Shown piece by piece: positions 49,625 to 62,320 of a DNA stretch of 64,000 nt (position 1 is the stretch's first letter; every line of letters starts with the position of its first letter). The translations under genes and the position numbers were made by a program. Source of the DNA: Trichomonas vaginalis G3 (lineage: Eukaryota; Parabasalia; Trichomonadida; Trichomonadidae); the NCBI RefSeq assembly GCF_026262505.1, contig NC_067205.1:1674001-1738000 (forward strand), given 5' to 3'. Below the pieces are notes generated by a model. It did no database searches, was not told where the DNA came from, and saw only the letters and a program-made list of their open reading frames with translations.

Positions 49625-52600
49625 GAATGTGAAGACAGGTAATAGACTCATTGACTTTAACATCGAAGCTTTAGATGAACCAAACAGAGACTACTTACAC
49701 AAACATTTCGGTAAAGGTTTTCATGAGACTCTTAGAGAAAATTAAAATAAACTCACAACAGAGATGGATGGTATGTTATAAACTGGTGGAAAGTATGAAT
49801 GTTCTACGTTAAACCTCAATAATATTGGAACATTACTACATCAGCTCTTGAAGGAGAACTTTATAATCAGAGATAGAAGCAAATGCCGCAGTATTGTTGA
49901 AATGCACTCATGACTTCTTCTTGACAAACATAAAGAATCTTACCGAAATAAAGAATGTATGATTTAACAGAATATGAAGGTAACGATGTCAGATGTAAAG
50001 AAAGGCAAACAAAAAAGAGACCATATAGAGATGAAAGCACACTGACAAATGACCAGAAAGCCATTTTGGAAGCTCTTAAGCAAACAGGAAACCCAGCACT
50101 TATAGAAAGCATTTTGGAAAGGATAATGGTGAAAAAGTTTTATAAGAAGAGAAAGCGGTCAGTTCTGGAAGTATCTTTTGCACATTACCTATAAATCTTG
50201 ACGCTACCAAATCTTCAATGAATTGAACAAAAGAAGTGCAGCACTTATGACAGAAGACAATTGTTTCGTTTATGCTTGCATTCAGGCTGGAGTAGATGGA
50301 GAGACTATTGACCACATGAGAGAAGTCATTCGTGTTAGAGACTTTCCTCAAAGTAAAGTACAAGAAATTTCTGATGCAACAGGTATAGCATTTAATGTTA
50401 CCATTGGTTACTTCAATGACTCAAGACATAATGAAATAAAGAGATACATACCAAAAGAATGTAAAACTATTCGAACTATTGACTTACTTCTTGTTGAAGA
50501 CCACTACATGCTAAACGAAAGATTACCAATGACAACATATTTCATTCGCAACTATATAGAAATCTTGAAGGAGTGTGGTGGAATGAACATTGAGAAACAG
50601 ATGAAGATTTATACAAAGAGAGAGAACAAATATGTAGTTCGTTATGATAGAACAACACCGTTATGGGGTGTTATGAAAACATTCTGGGAGTGCAAATATT
50701 TCGAACCTTTTTCTTATGGAGAACTTTTCACATATACGACTGACTTATATAAACAGAACCTTGCACCATTTAAAGATTTGACATATGCTCCAAAGTATTG
50801 TGTACAACTGAAGAAGAAAGCCGAGTCAAAAGAAGTAAATAAAAATAAGTGCAAGTTCATTCCTGAGCACGTTTTCTTTGCTGACTTTGAGTGTAGTACC
50901 GATGGCTTTCATAAAGCTTTTAACATATGTTATGACAGTGAAGATGGTTCAGTGAGTGAAAGCATATGGGGTCAAAACTGTGCAACAGAATTTTTGGAAC
51001 GACTTCCTGACAAGAGTTTAATATATTTCCATAACCTCAGCTATTGATAAAACTTCATCTTAAACACATGACAGAAGTGAAAGGAACTCCCATCATTAAA
51101 GGTTCACGAACAATGCAAATAACTGGTTTATATAAAGGACGGGCAATTATTATAAAAGACTCTTACAGTGTTATAAATAAGAAGCTTAAACTATTTCCTG
51201 CTATGTTTAACTTACAAACAGGACCGAAAGAAGTATTTCCATATAACTACTACAGCAGTGTTTTGTTAGCAAATGACAAACAGAACTGGTGTCATTTCTG
51301 AAGCATGTAAGTTTGTCAAGGATGCAGATACATTCATGAAGAACATAGATTCCATCAAAGGTTGCAGAATAGATGAGAACCACTTCGACTTAGAAAAATA
51401 TAGCACGATTACTGCAAACAAGATGTAAGAATTTTAAGAGAAGGTTTTGTAAAGTTCCGCAATGACTTATTGAAAGAGTTTGATTTAAACGTTTATGACT
51501 ACGTTAGTATTTGTTCTATTGCTAACAAATTGTTTGAGAACAGAGTATACTTCCCGAATGAAATCTTTATGACCTCTCAAATAAACCAAGAGAATTTATT
51601 CGAGATGCATTCAAGTGGAAGATGTATGTTGTCAGATAACATGAAACAAAAGAGCAAAAAGAAACTCATTGCTGACTTCGACGCTGTTTCATTATATCCA
51701 TCAGCAATTGCAAGACTTTATACTTTAGAAGGAATTCCAAAAGTATTGAAGGATGAGATTGTTAAGCACAGAGTATCTCATGAGACATTTATTCGATGAC
51801 GACCAAAAGGAACCATTGGTGAAAAGTTTATGTCAGGCTTCTTTGTTCTCATTAGATAACAGAGATTGGAATACATAGACACTTTCCTTTAATAGTTTGC
51901 GACCCTGAACTAAATCCAGAACTTAACGTTCCCAGAAGTTCAAACACTTGCTGTCTCATGTATGTTGACCATATAACATTACAGGACCTTATAAAATATC
52001 AAGGTGTCAAATGTGAAGTGTTGCAAAGGATACTATTACGATGGAAACAGAGATATGAGAATAAGAGATGAAGTAAAGAAGTTGTTGAGTTAAGGTTAAA
52101 GTATAAAAAGAAGAAAACCCATTACAAGAAATTATAAAACTCATTCTGAACAGTATCTATGGCAAAACCATTCTTATCCTATTGAGTCAAAAATAACCAT
52201 AGTAGATGACAAAGATGCTATAAGATATGCCATCAGAAACTACAACCATATAGTTAAGTTCGAAGGTTTGGATGGTTCGGAAAAAATTTTCAAGCTAACA
52301 AAAAGCATTTGCAGACACTTTAACTTCTGTCCACTTGGTGTTAATATTCTGTCTATGTCGAAGAGAATAATGAATGAAGTGTTTGCACGATTGAAGACTT
52401 AGGATTAAAGCATTTTATCAGGATACAGATTCGATGCACATTTACAATGAAGACATACCACGTTTAGCTCATGAATTTAAGAAGAGATACGGGTAGAGAA
52501 CTTATCGGTAAAACATTAGGTCAATTTCATAGCGACTTCGCAGAAATAACACCTGGAAAACAAAGTTTAGCATACAAGTCAATATTTTGTGGAAAGAAAC

Positions 52601-52915
52601 CTACATAGACTTACTCACTAACGATTTAAATGAGAGTTGCATTTCACTGCAGAATGAAAGGCGTGAAGCAAGATGTTATTGCTTTAACCGCTAATGAAAT
52701 GTTTCCTGACTCTGTTCAGTGTTCTATGATGAAGATAAAGGTTTAATGGTTCCGCAAGGAAAATTTGACAAAGACTCTGAGTTCAGTGTTATGCAGTTAT
52801 ATAAAGCACTTTATGACGGTCAAGAGATTGCATTCGACTTATGTAAGTCTTCTAGTCCTTGCTTTGCTGAAAAGTTAACTTCTCAATAACGACTAAAACA
52901 AGCTTTATTCGTAAG
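49625..52915 (+). pseudogene. Protein-primed DNA polymerase B (second copy)
   Basis: Same motifs as 20157..23455, including the OTU-like Cys and His boxes, ADFDAVSLYPSAI and DTDS. Broken, about ten breaks. Confidence 0.85.
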
Positions 52916-53017
52916 TTGAAGTTCTGAGGTCATGAATGATAAAAACAAGCCGCTGCGGCAAGGCGAAGCCCATGAAGTCGTTTATTTTTGTCATTTATGA
53001 TGTCATTTATGAGGGTT

Positions 53018-53873
53018 TTATAAAACTGCGATTGTTGAATTCAGCAATTGTGCTTCGATGTAGAGACAGTCCTTATTGTCTGGAGGTAAGAAACACTGGG
53101 CAGTTATGGTCATGAGTGGAGAACAATGTCTATCCAAAACTCACGATTGAAGCCAGTTAATTTATAGTATTTAGGGTTAGGAAGTGGTGTAGTTCTTGTA
53201 TGACCAATGAACTCATTTCAACGCCTTTGGCTAATTAGAGAAAAGAATAGCTTGCTTTCTATCCAAATGCCAGGTGTTACAATCTTTGAAAATTCATTTT
53301 TCCTCGGAAGCATTGCATCATAATTGAAAAACATTCTTGAAATCATCACTTGGTTCAGAGATTTGAAATCTTATACGTAATGGATTTTCTTTCTCTTTAG
53401 CGACTTCATTGAATGGTGAATATATAACAAACTGACAGTCATGAGTTCCATCTTCATTTTCATTAAATTCATAATGAAAGTCTATAAGTTGTGGCTGACT
53501 ACCTTCTTCTTTCAGTTGTGCAAGAAACTCACGTAAAGGCTGTAAAGTTTGTACTTCAATGTTGAACTTTTTCTCGAACATTTCATTAAATGAAATCATA
53601 CATTGCAACAATGTTGTATCGTCTTTTAAAGTATTTGTATATGTGAATGTTTTGGGCGCTTAAAGACTGTTCGTCATTTTCTATCTCGACTTGAAGTATA
53701 AAGTCAACTTTCCTAAATGCACGTGTTAATATACATATTTGTTATGCCAATATATTTTTCTCATTTAGGTTCCACAATCCAGTCTGTTAAACTTAAACGT
53801 TACTCTGTTCTCCCTTTTTGACGTCAGGGTTCTACTACTGAACGCAACAGATAAAGGTATTTGTCTATACATT
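53018..53873 (-). pseudogene. Minor capsid candidate (second copy)
   Basis: Corresponds to 23556..24410; a longer continuous stretch is readable here (FNEMFEKKFNIEVQTLQPL, then IDFHYEFNENEDG). Broken. Confidence 0.5.
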
Positions 53874-53895
53874 TAGTTCAATAAAAATAAACCAT

Positions 53896-54156
53896 TTACT
53901 CTTTCTTCACTTCAGCTTCTTTAGCTTTTGCTTCAGCTTCTTCTCTAGCTTTTTTCGCCAGTAGTCTTGGGTTCTTTTGTCTTCCAGCAGCTAATGCAGC
54001 AAGTTGTTTTTCACTAAGTTTTCTCTTTGGTCTCTCTGGCTTTTGTTCTTGTTTTTGTTCCTTCAGTTCGGATAAAATTTGCTCGCGAATTTCTTTCTTC
54101 AATGCTTCAAAATCTATGACCCCTTGGGTCTTGTCCGTAGGGCTTGTCTGAGTCAT
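53896..54156 (-). CDS. Lys/Glu-rich coiled-coil protein, whole copy (86 aa)
   Basis: MTQTSPTDKTQGVIDFEALK, a Glu/Gln/Lys heptad helix, then RPKRKLSEKQLAALAAGRQK and a Lys/Glu tail. Open throughout. Divergent from the 54202 gene by 45 bp. Function unknown; basic patch suggests nucleic-acid contact. Confidence 0.6.
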   Translation of the reverse strand: MTQTSPTDKTQGVIDFEALKKEIREQILSELKEQKQEQKPERPKRKLSEKQLAALAAGRQKNPRLLAKKAREEAEAKAKEAEVKKE

Positions 54157-54201
54157 TTGACTGCAGATAAAAAACTAAATTAAAACTTTAACCGATGTAA
54201 A

Positions 54202-54652
54202 ATGAGCTTGTCAAAATCAGAGCGAGAGTCTATTATATTAAATGACGCAAGAGGAATACAACATCCTTTCTATTACGTAAGTCAGAGTAAAGATGGTAAA
54301 ATATACGTAAGAAAAAGAAAGGTTCCATTAGCGAATGCAGAGAGCGACAACATTAAGGTGCATGGCACCGAGGTGAAGCCATATAAAACCTTCTATTCAA
54401 ACTGAAAAGTCAATAGAACCAGAAGAAAAAGAAGCCAGATGTTCTTTCAATAACGAACCAAGAGCTTATTGCAAAGTTCGTGAATTTCATTGAAAAGCAA
54501 ACCGAGTCAAAGAACCCTGACCCACCAGTGAAAGAAGTTGAGACAAAAGAGAATGTACAGTTCATTGAAAATGTCAAGAAACAACTTCCACCACGAATGC
54601 CAAGAAGAAGAGTGAGAATAATGAAGTAAATAGATATTTTTATCTGAAGTAA
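54202..54652 (+). pseudogene. Small protein before the capsid (second copy)
   Basis: Corresponds to 24740..25188, with the GGC/GCC hairpin patch near 54362. Broken. Confidence 0.5.
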
Positions 54653-54656
54653 ATAC

Positions 54657-56232
54657 ATGCAGAACGAACAGCTAAACGAATTTACTCCAGCAGAGCATAT
54701 TCATCAGATTCGCTCATATTTCGATATCATAGACAATGCAGTTCAAATTGGTGACACTAATAGAAAATATTCTGACGCAAAGATTCCATCACAACCTGGA
54801 ACTGCTAAAGATAACACATGGGTAACATTCAATCTCTCACCTCCTGGTGAAAATATGTTGGACCTTTACAATACATTCATTACGTATAAAATGGAAGGTC
54901 AATTTATTGTAGATAAAGAAATTGTTCAGGTTCCAATAAAACAAACCCACCAGGATTTTGGATTGGTTTCGATGACGCTTTCTATGCAGTTGCTGATATC
55001 AAATCCTTGCAAATGGTCGTATCGTATATTCTCAAGACAATGCAAGAGAAGAAGCATATATAACTTCAAACTCACAAACTACCGAACAAATAAAGAAAGT
55101 AGATGTTTTCTCAAAGACTCGACATGAAGATGTATGGAGTCATTCGGGAACATGCAGAACAGGACAAATTGTTAGTGGTCCAATTACAGCAGGAAAATCA
55201 TTTGATTTTAAGCTTCGTTTAAGAATTCCTGTTAGAAAGTTTTTACCATTAGAAGCTATAAGATTTATTCCTGCATTTGCTGGTAACATTCAGCTTAAAG
55301 TAAAGTTCAGTAGCGACGCATTACAATGCACATCTATATCTGTAAATGATATCATTGCTTTCAATCCAACTCTTAAAGTTGCATTTGCTTCAGATTCAAA
55401 TCCACCGACAAATAAATTTGTTCCATGGGAATGAACCCATTCACTATGATAACGAAGGCAATAGAAGCTAGTGGAACAGTTACTATTACAACTGTAAACC
55501 AGCAACTATTTCGAACAAAGATGGATTTTAATGAATGTTTCATTCATCCAAAGTCATTCTCTTTAGACCCTAACATTTATACAGAACTTGTAGAACATTA
55601 TACAAACGAGGCTTTATGTTTTCCTGTTAAAGTTATGGATTGGATTCCTATGGACGGTTCATTCTCAAAGAATACAGATAGTTCAAGTGCAACATTTACA
55701 GGAGCTTATACGCCTATTAATGTTAAAAGTATTTGGGCACTATTTAGAAGAAAGACAACTATTATGTTAATTTTGAGAAACCCTAAGTTTAAATATCTTC
55801 AGCTTTCCATGGGAGCTTATGGAAATATGCCTGCAGAACCTGAAAAATCATATGGACCTGTATTTTATGAAATGGTTGCGAACGCTTGCAATACAAACAA
55901 TGATATGATTGGATTTAATGAAGATGTTATGAGGTCATTGGTGGATGATGGTAGTGTGTGGAACATAAATGGGATAGCTATGACAACACACATTTCTTAT
56001 GTGGTTTTCCAACAGAAGTGGACTTTTGCTTCCAGCAAGGTCAAACATCTACTGCTCCAATAACATACAAATTGTCTGTTAAAGGACCTATTGAACTAGC
56101 AACTGAAAACGTACCAAAGCCACTTATTGGATTTATGGGGATTGTTGCTTTGCAATACAAGTAAGACAGTCAGGCATACCAATAATAAGACTTGACGACT
56201 ATAACTTAGCAACTGACGACAGTGAGGAATAA
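54657..56232 (+). pseudogene. Major capsid protein (second copy)
   Basis: Same double jelly-roll capsid as 25193..26767; broken, with several breaks. Confidence 0.8.
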
Positions 56233-56262
56233 AGGATGAACGTTTATTTTTAAAGCTTATAA

Positions 56263-56721
56263 ATGAGTTCTTCATCAAGCTCTCGTGAACCTTCACCATC
56301 TATGAAACAAACTTTACCAAACGATTATGGAGCACCTATTGAATATTTCTTACGAGCTGCACAATGGCAAAGAGCAGTCTCACCAAGGTTAGGTGTTCCA
56401 CCAGCTCCTGTCAAAAATAGCATTTGGTCAAGTCCTTATATAAGATATGGTCTCCCACTAGGTTTGCTAGTTACAGCAGGAGCAGTAATGATGTTGAAAA
56501 GAAATAAAGCAAATGTTGTAAATAATACTGAAGTAGCTGAAGTTAAACAAACACCGACACCTTCGCCAAAACCAACGCCTTCACAAACAACACCTTCAAT
56601 GACTCCTGAACCTATGGAAGTACAAACTCCTGTTCAAAAGTCAACTCCTAAACCGACTCCAACATTTAAACCAGAACCTACTCCTCAAATAAATCGTAAA
56701 ACTCCTGCGTTTCCTTACTGA
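56263..56721 (+). CDS. Membrane protein with Pro/Thr tail (second copy, whole)
   Basis: 152 residues, same protein as 26798..27256: one membrane segment (YGLPLGLLVTAGAVMML) and the Pro-Thr-Lys tail. Confidence 0.65.
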   Translation: MSSSSSSREPSPSMKQTLPNDYGAPIEYFLRAAQWQRAVSPRLGVPPAPVKNSIWSSPYIRYGLPLGLLVTAGAVMMLKRNKANVVNNTEVAEVKQTPTPSPKPTPSQTTPSMTPEPMEVQTPVQKSTPKPTPTFKPEPTPQINRKTPAFPY

Positions 56722-56771
56722 AAAAAAATAACGTTATTTTTATTTAATATTAAAATTTTTATTTGATTGAA

Positions 56772-57006
56772 ATGACGACTAAAGTCACTGAAGCAATGAA
56801 ACAAAAGTTTTTGGTAGAATACATTAAATCAGGAACTATTCCAGAAGGTTTTTATTCATACTATGAAGGATGGTAGAGTTCAGTTTAGAAAGATAAAGCA
56901 ACCATTAGATAAAGAAGGAATTTTGAGAAAGATTAAATTACATGAAGACAACATTGCTGAACTTAAGAAGAAGTTAGAAGAGTTGGAGAAAGGAAGAGAG
57001 TTATAA
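56772..57006 (+). pseudogene. 78-aa coiled-coil protein (second copy)
   Basis: Corresponds to 27306..27542; broken. Confidence 0.5.
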
Positions 57007-57554
57007 AGCAATGAGAACGTTTATGTTATGAGAAATTTTTAACGTTAGTTTTATTTTTACTGAAAATTTTTATTTGGATGTAATGACAGAAAAAAGCAAC
57101 TCATACAAATCAAAACATATAACAAACATACATTTAAACATTTTTCTTCCTTCCTGAGTATAACATGTTCTTTACACTTCATCCTAGACCAGTTGACTAT
57201 ACACTGACTGTTTATAAAGATTGTCATGGTAGTTTTATAAAAACTTATGACGATGAAGGTAAGTTAACAAGACTATGCATTTCAAAACTTGAGAAACTTT
57301 ATGACTTCAAGTATGACTACAATAGATTAACACTGATGATGAAGATATTGAAGAAAATTTATGAGAACGTTTATTTTCATTAGTGAGTTCGTTAGTGAGG
57401 CGAAATGGTTGGCGGCTTTGTAAATATTTAAGGTTAAGTTAGTTTTTGCGTTCATGTTGTAAAATGTACGTTAACGGTTTTGTAAAGTGTCAAATTCACA
57501 AGTATTGGGTAAGGTGGAACGCAGTGCCACCAACCCAAGACTGGTGTACTAACT
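56990..57554 (-). repeat. Right terminal repeat of B (second copy)
   Basis: Corresponds to 27526..28094, including the terminal gene (57083..57364, broken) and the terminal hairpin; tip CTAACT at 57554, then CCCGTA 57555..57560. Confidence 0.85.
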
Positions 57555-57560
57555 CCCGTA

Positions 57561-57654
57561 GTACTGAAGGCACAGTGCGAATGACTGTTGAAGTTGACTT
57601 TTTAGAAAATATTAAATGCAACGGCTTACAGAGAACTCAGAGCTAAAAATATAA
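57561..57654 (+). pseudogene. 3' remainder of the split A virion gene (second copy)
   Basis: Corresponds to 28101..28197. Confidence 0.7.
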
Positions 57655-57966
57655 AGTATGAATGTTATGTATTAGGTCATGAACTTTGGTTGTTGCTGTT
57701 TGATGAAACAAATGAGTTAGTTATGTCAGTCAAGAGACAGAAAAGGCGTCAAAAGGCGCCGAGCGCAAAGCGCTATATTTGTTAGTGAACAATGCACCAA
57801 GTCAATAAGATTAGGTTTGCATTATGAAGATGAATTCGATACTGTTGAAGAAGTTTTGGACAGATATTACAAATTGTTAACTTGGATTTTTTTGACTAAC
57901 GGCGCAAAGCGCCAAGATGGGCTCAAAGAGCCTCCTGACGGCTTTAATTTACTAAAACATATTTAA
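57616..57966 (+). pseudogene. Unknown gene with GC-hairpin patches (second copy)
   Basis: Corresponds to 28157..28510, with the same AGCGCAAAGCGCT and GGCGCAAAGCGCC hairpins near 57760 and 57900. Confidence 0.45.
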
Positions 57967-58559
57967 GACATAATTTATAGTAAGTAGATAGTTTTGTATA
58001 CTCGTTCGAATATCTATACTTAAACTCAACTCCTGGAGTACCTGGTGTTTCAATGATGCGGATGTTACCTATTTTCATGAATATTGGAGTTTGACCACAG
58101 CATTCGATTTCAGGGTCGAGATAGTCAATGACACATTGCTTTCCTGTTATTCGTGATATAATATTTTCAAGGTCCTCCTTTGTTAGAATTATTTGGTTCT
58201 TACTTATAAGATTTGTCAAAAGCTTCTTATTCGTCTTTGAGTAAAATTGTTTGATATAACTGAAGAAGGTAATGGTCTACGTTATCTGAAGGATTTGTTT
58301 GAACATTTGTGTAAGGGTTGTCGTTGGCTTCTCTTGAAAGAACTTGGTCCAGTGGTGGATACTCTAACTTAACATCTGATGTAGCGTTAGCGTTTGAAGT
58401 TGTGTTTAAATTCACCGACTTAAGATCTGGTTCTTTTTCTTTCAAACACTCCGAACTATAGTTCTTTATGACAATATTGTTTGTCGTTCGTGAGTCAACA
58501 TTTGATGTTGGTTCAATTGGAACATTAACGGCACCAGCTAAGATGGACTTACTTCTCAT
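57944..58559 (-). pseudogene. Unknown 204-aa protein (second copy)
   Basis: Corresponds to 28488..29102; broken. Confidence 0.5.
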
Positions 58560-58584
58560 TTCATATAGAATAAAAACCTTTTAT

Positions 58585-58985
58585 ATGTATGAAATGAACA
58601 ATATACTCGACAAGGGTTTGAATGTAAAGCTAACGAATGAAAATATTGTTGAATTCACTGAGACAGGAGCTGTGTATAAAGATGTAGAACTACTGAACAA
58701 AAGAGCAAAGGGAAGAAGCAGGAATATGAACAAAGGGTGGAAGCCTATAAAAATTTATGTCAATGATGGCTCAGGAGGTTCAAACATAAAGTATGCAGAA
58801 AGTTATAGAGTTATTGCTCTCAAAGGTGAAAAGCCTTCATTTAAGAACAGCTATTCTAACACATATCCTCAAAAGTTAACGGATGGGGAAGTGGATGATA
58901 TGAATGACAGCAAAAATATTAACGAAATGGCGACAGAGATGCATGGAATTTGTTTACCATCAGTCAATTAAAGCATAAGATTTAA
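58585..58985 (+). pseudogene. Unknown 133-aa protein (second copy)
   Basis: Corresponds to 29128..29527; broken. Shares TTAA with the convergent ATPase stop. Confidence 0.5.
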
Positions 58986-59867
58986 ACAATGTTGGTCGTT
59001 CCCATGGAATATTTTTGACTTTAATGGTATTAGTCATGATATGAATCTCAAGGTATGAACGAGGAGAGATGAGAGACTTATATGCTTCCCAAATTTCTTC
59101 AAAAGGTAATGTTATACCTGACTGTTTCCAAATGAGTTCAATGTCATAACGTGAGAAACCTTGAAAGATAACGAAGTCAGTTATGAGACGTTTTATGTTT
59201 AAAGCTAAAAACCTCCATGTTTGCATAAGTATTGCTACAGTTAAATGGTAATGTCTGACTTTAGTAATGATGTTAGCTAATGGTGAGTCTGGTTTTGACA
59301 CTAAACCTTTTCCGGCAAAGTCGTCACAAACGAGCAGAGTGTTTGAAGGATACTTTTTGAAGGGGTATTTTGAAAGTTTTGATAGAATGTAGTTTGTCAG
59401 TCGTTTCATATCGTAAACTCCTGAGTACTGACGTAAGTGGTGTTTGTCAATAATTCTTTCCATCTCCTCAAAGTCTTTTGCATTCCTGACTGTATGAACT
59501 CTACAATAGCATAATATTTTCTCTTACGTCGAATGTAACGTTGAAGAAATTCAATGAGTTCGCTATCTGGAACTTTAACGACAGATGCTTGAACTTTACT
59601 CATGAATGTTTTCGCTGTTGAATCCATAGAGTCTGAAGTTGCTGATATAATGATTTGGTCATAGTAAGAGTCGTTTCCTAAACGCTCTGTTATGAGTATA
59701 TGACGAATGAGGTTAAATGTCTTACCTGAACCCATCTTACCACATAGAAATACACGCCATTTGAACAGAACTCATAATCTTTTGCTGAAAGGAAGAATAA
59801 GAGAAGAGTTAAGTTTGTCTGTAGTTTCATTCATGTCTTCATCTACGTTATGTATTAAATGCTTCAT
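58982..59867 (-). pseudogene. Packaging ATPase (second copy)
   Basis: Corresponds to 29524..30411, Walker A MGSGKT and Walker B LLVCDD readable; broken. Confidence 0.8.
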
Positions 59868-59882
59868 TTTATCTCCATTAAA

Positions 59883-60765
59883 ATGCAAGTCAGAAATATT
59901 CAGAACATAGCACCGAGTCTAACTGACAAGAGTATAAAGATATACTATGAACACGTTATGATGAAACCAACCAAAATTCAAGAAAGTCAGTATAACTTAT
60001 GAATATCCAAGACACTGGGTAGAGTATGTAGGAGGTGAGAAAGCTATTGAAATAAGACAAGTTAGAAGTATTCCAGCAGGAAGAACAATATTATTGAAGA
60101 ACTTTAATGTTTTGAGATATAATGATAAACAAAGAAGCAAGATAGTTTCCCTGTTGCTGTGTATGTGAACCTAGACACAGGAGATGACATGAAAGTTTTT
60201 AACACAAAGCTTCAAACGGTATTGAAAGAACAACTTATAGCAGAAGGACACCCATTACCTTCAGAAGTTACCATAGCATATAATTTTGAAACAAATGCAA
60301 TAGATTTTAAAATCGTCTCTGCAAAGAAGTCAGGTTTTACATTTAATGAAGCAGATGTATATTCGAATGAAAACTTCAAAGCTATTGCATGGTTAGATAA
60401 TGACGATTGCTTTAAGAAAATATTTAAATTCAGTGACTCAAAGATGTCAATAGATGACCTTCGTGGAATGTTACCATCGACGTTTACAGTAGAAGGTTCA
60501 GCAGGATTGCTTACAAGATTGTCAATTGGTGGCGGTTTGGTCTCGTGAGAACATTGTTATAAAATCCAGTATAAGTGAATTTGCTGAAGAATCTATATTA
60601 TGTCTTTCAAACTACATGTATTCGCCACCGAAGCATTATAGTATAACAAACTTTGTCAGTAAGTTTAACATAAGACTTGTCGAACCTTCTTCAATGAAAG
60701 ATGTTGTGCTACCTAAAGATGGAAAGGATGGACTCATTATTGAGATGATTTTAATTGCATATTAA
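59883..60765 (+). pseudogene. Virion-type protein, paralogue 2 (second copy)
   Basis: Corresponds to 30427..31308; broken. Confidence 0.5.
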
Positions 60766-60991
60766 ATGAGTTTGTTCTTGAAAGTCATTCATGATGAAAT
60801 AACTGTTGTAGAAGATGTTAGCAATTGTTCAGACATTTTGAAGCGAATAGATGAGATAAGAAAGAAGTTAGATAGACCGCAAAGCGGTGAGGGCGAAGCC
60901 CGTGAGAATGTTTTATGTTTCATTGACTTTCTCCAGTAACGAGAACTTTTATGAGATAATATTGAAGAGAGATGATTTTAATATGGTGTAA
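60766..60991 (+). pseudogene. 74-aa protein with double mini-hairpin (second copy)
   Basis: Corresponds to 31309..31533, hairpin patch at about 60876..60902; broken. Confidence 0.5.
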
Positions 60992-61516
60992 ATGGTAGAT
61001 TGGGCAGCTTTAGGCGCAATGGGAACAAAAGCATTAGCATTTGGAGCAAAAGCACTTGGAGCTTATGACGCAGTAAATAAAATGAGTGGAGGAAGAGTTT
61101 CGAAGACATTAGACGCAAATAAAGGAAAGATAGGAGGCTGGGTTGCAAAGAAGTTAAGATTAAATAAAATAGGGCTCATAAATAAAGCATCCAATTTGGT
61201 TGCGACTGAGTCGGAAAATGCTTTAGGAAAGGACGATGAGTTTTCAAAACACGCAAAAGACTTTAATGACCAGATGAAAGGTGAAACAATGCATTTAAAT
61301 AGAGTCGATGGAACTCTTCCTCCACAACTTCCACCAGCAGTTCTTCCGTATGGTCCCTATGGAATGTATGGAAACCCTTACGAAAGACCATTTGACCCAT
61401 TGACTGGTGGAAGTAATTGGTATCATTATGGACGAAGAAGAAAGACAGTCAAGTTGGAGACGGACGTAAAGAAAGCAACTAAAAAGAAATCAAGGAAGAG
61501 AGTTATAAAGCAATGA
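60992..61516 (+). CDS. Basic core-like virion protein (second copy, whole)
   Basis: 174 residues, same protein as 31534..32058. Confidence 0.55.
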   Translation: MVDWAALGAMGTKALAFGAKALGAYDAVNKMSGGRVSKTLDANKGKIGGWVAKKLRLNKIGLINKASNLVATESENALGKDDEFSKHAKDFNDQMKGETMHLNRVDGTLPPQLPPAVLPYGPYGMYGNPYERPFDPLTGGSNWYHYGRRRKTVKLETDVKKATKKKSRKRVIKQ

Positions 61517-61524
61517 ATTCAAGT

Positions 61525-61687
61525 GGGTGAAAAACCGGGTGAAAAAAGAGGTGAGATTTCACCACTTCACCTTAATTTATTTTTTCACCTCTGACAACGT
61601 TTATTTTTATTTATTTTTATGTAAATGACGGAAACTATTGAGGTGAAAAACCGGGTGAAAAAAGAGGTGAGATTTCACCACTTCACC
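61525..61687. promoter_or_regulatory. Duplicated TTCACC arrays (second copy)
   Basis: Corresponds to 32067..32232: arrays at about 61525..61572 and 61641..61687, separated by the near-copy of the next gene start. Confidence 0.6.
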
Positions 61688-61788
61688 TTAATTTATTTTG
61701 TGCTATGTTTTCATACGCGTGAAGGTAGTGATATCGTTTATTTTTTATTTTATTTTATTAAAATTATTTTTATTTTATTTTTATGTAA

Positions 61789-62115
61789 ATGACGAAAACT
61801 ATTGAGATAACAAACTACAACGGTCATGAGTTCAAGAATTTGTTCTTCGTTCCTCGTGAAAATACATTCTATCAGATACGAGGGAGAAAGGGTAAAGTTA
61901 GTTTGAGCGTTTATGACTACAAGCATAATGGAAAGTTTATACAAGCAGTAGATACAAACGGTAAACGTGTTTCATTAGCTTTGTCAAAACTTACATACAT
62001 TCATTTTGACAGTGACTTTGACTCTGACGATTGGAGCGACAGCAGCGATACTGAAGAATATGAACTATTGTGTGAAGCACAGCAATGGGAGGAGTTGCAA
62101 TACTTTTGTAAGTGA
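61789..62115 (+). CDS. Terminal small gene of A, normal form (108 aa)
   Basis: TKTIEITNYNGHEFKNLFF, VSLSVYDYKHNGKF, SLALSKLTYIHF, acidic DSDFDSDDWSDSSDTEEYE, then ELLCEAQQWEELQYFCK. A diverged relative of the B terminal gene at 27619..27903. It shows what the chimeric 32333 reading replaced. Function unknown. Confidence 0.6.
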   Translation: MTKTIEITNYNGHEFKNLFFVPRENTFYQIRGRKGKVSLSVYDYKHNGKFIQAVDTNGKRVSLALSKLTYIHFDSDFDSDDWSDSSDTEEYELLCEAQQWEELQYFCK

Positions 62116-62320
62116 GAACGTTTATTTTTACAGTAGTGAAGTCGTTTGTGAAAACGTTAGTGAGGTGAAGTGGTTGGCGGCTTTGTACATATTTAAGGTT
62201 AAGTTGGTGTTGTCGTTTGTGTTGTAAAATATACGTTAACGGTTTTGTAAAGTGTCAAATTCACATATAATGGGTAAGGAGGCGCGCAGTGCCTCCGTAC
62301 ACTTGATAGGTATACTAACT
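62116..62320 (-). repeat. Terminal region of Polinton A with hairpin
   Basis: Similar to the last 190 bp of B (GGTTGGCGGCTTTGTA, TACGTTAACGGTTTTGTAAA). Near the tip lies a hairpin with arms GGAGGC/GCCTCC and loop ACTGCGC. The partner end is outside the window. Confidence 0.75.

Larger units (their letters stand above)
43574..57554 (+). mobile_element. Polinton B, second copy (right two thirds)
   Basis: Matches 14158..28094, from the collar domain to the CTAACT tip at 57554, followed by the same CCCGTA and the same interrupted A gene. It therefore descends from the same insertion event. From 43574 to about 48400 small indels occur every few tens of bases, then become rare; beyond 50200 it is nearly identical. 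Broken; the apparent damage near the gap is probably largely sequence error. Confidence 0.9.
57555..62320 (-). mobile_element. Polinton A, second copy (right end complete)
   Basis: Matches 28095..32611, then continues to the true terminus of A with tip ACTAACT at 62320 (AGTTAGTATACC read inward). Flanking DNA begins ATAACC, a possible 6-bp target copy whose partner is outside the window. Broken, with about eight breaks. Confidence 0.9.
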
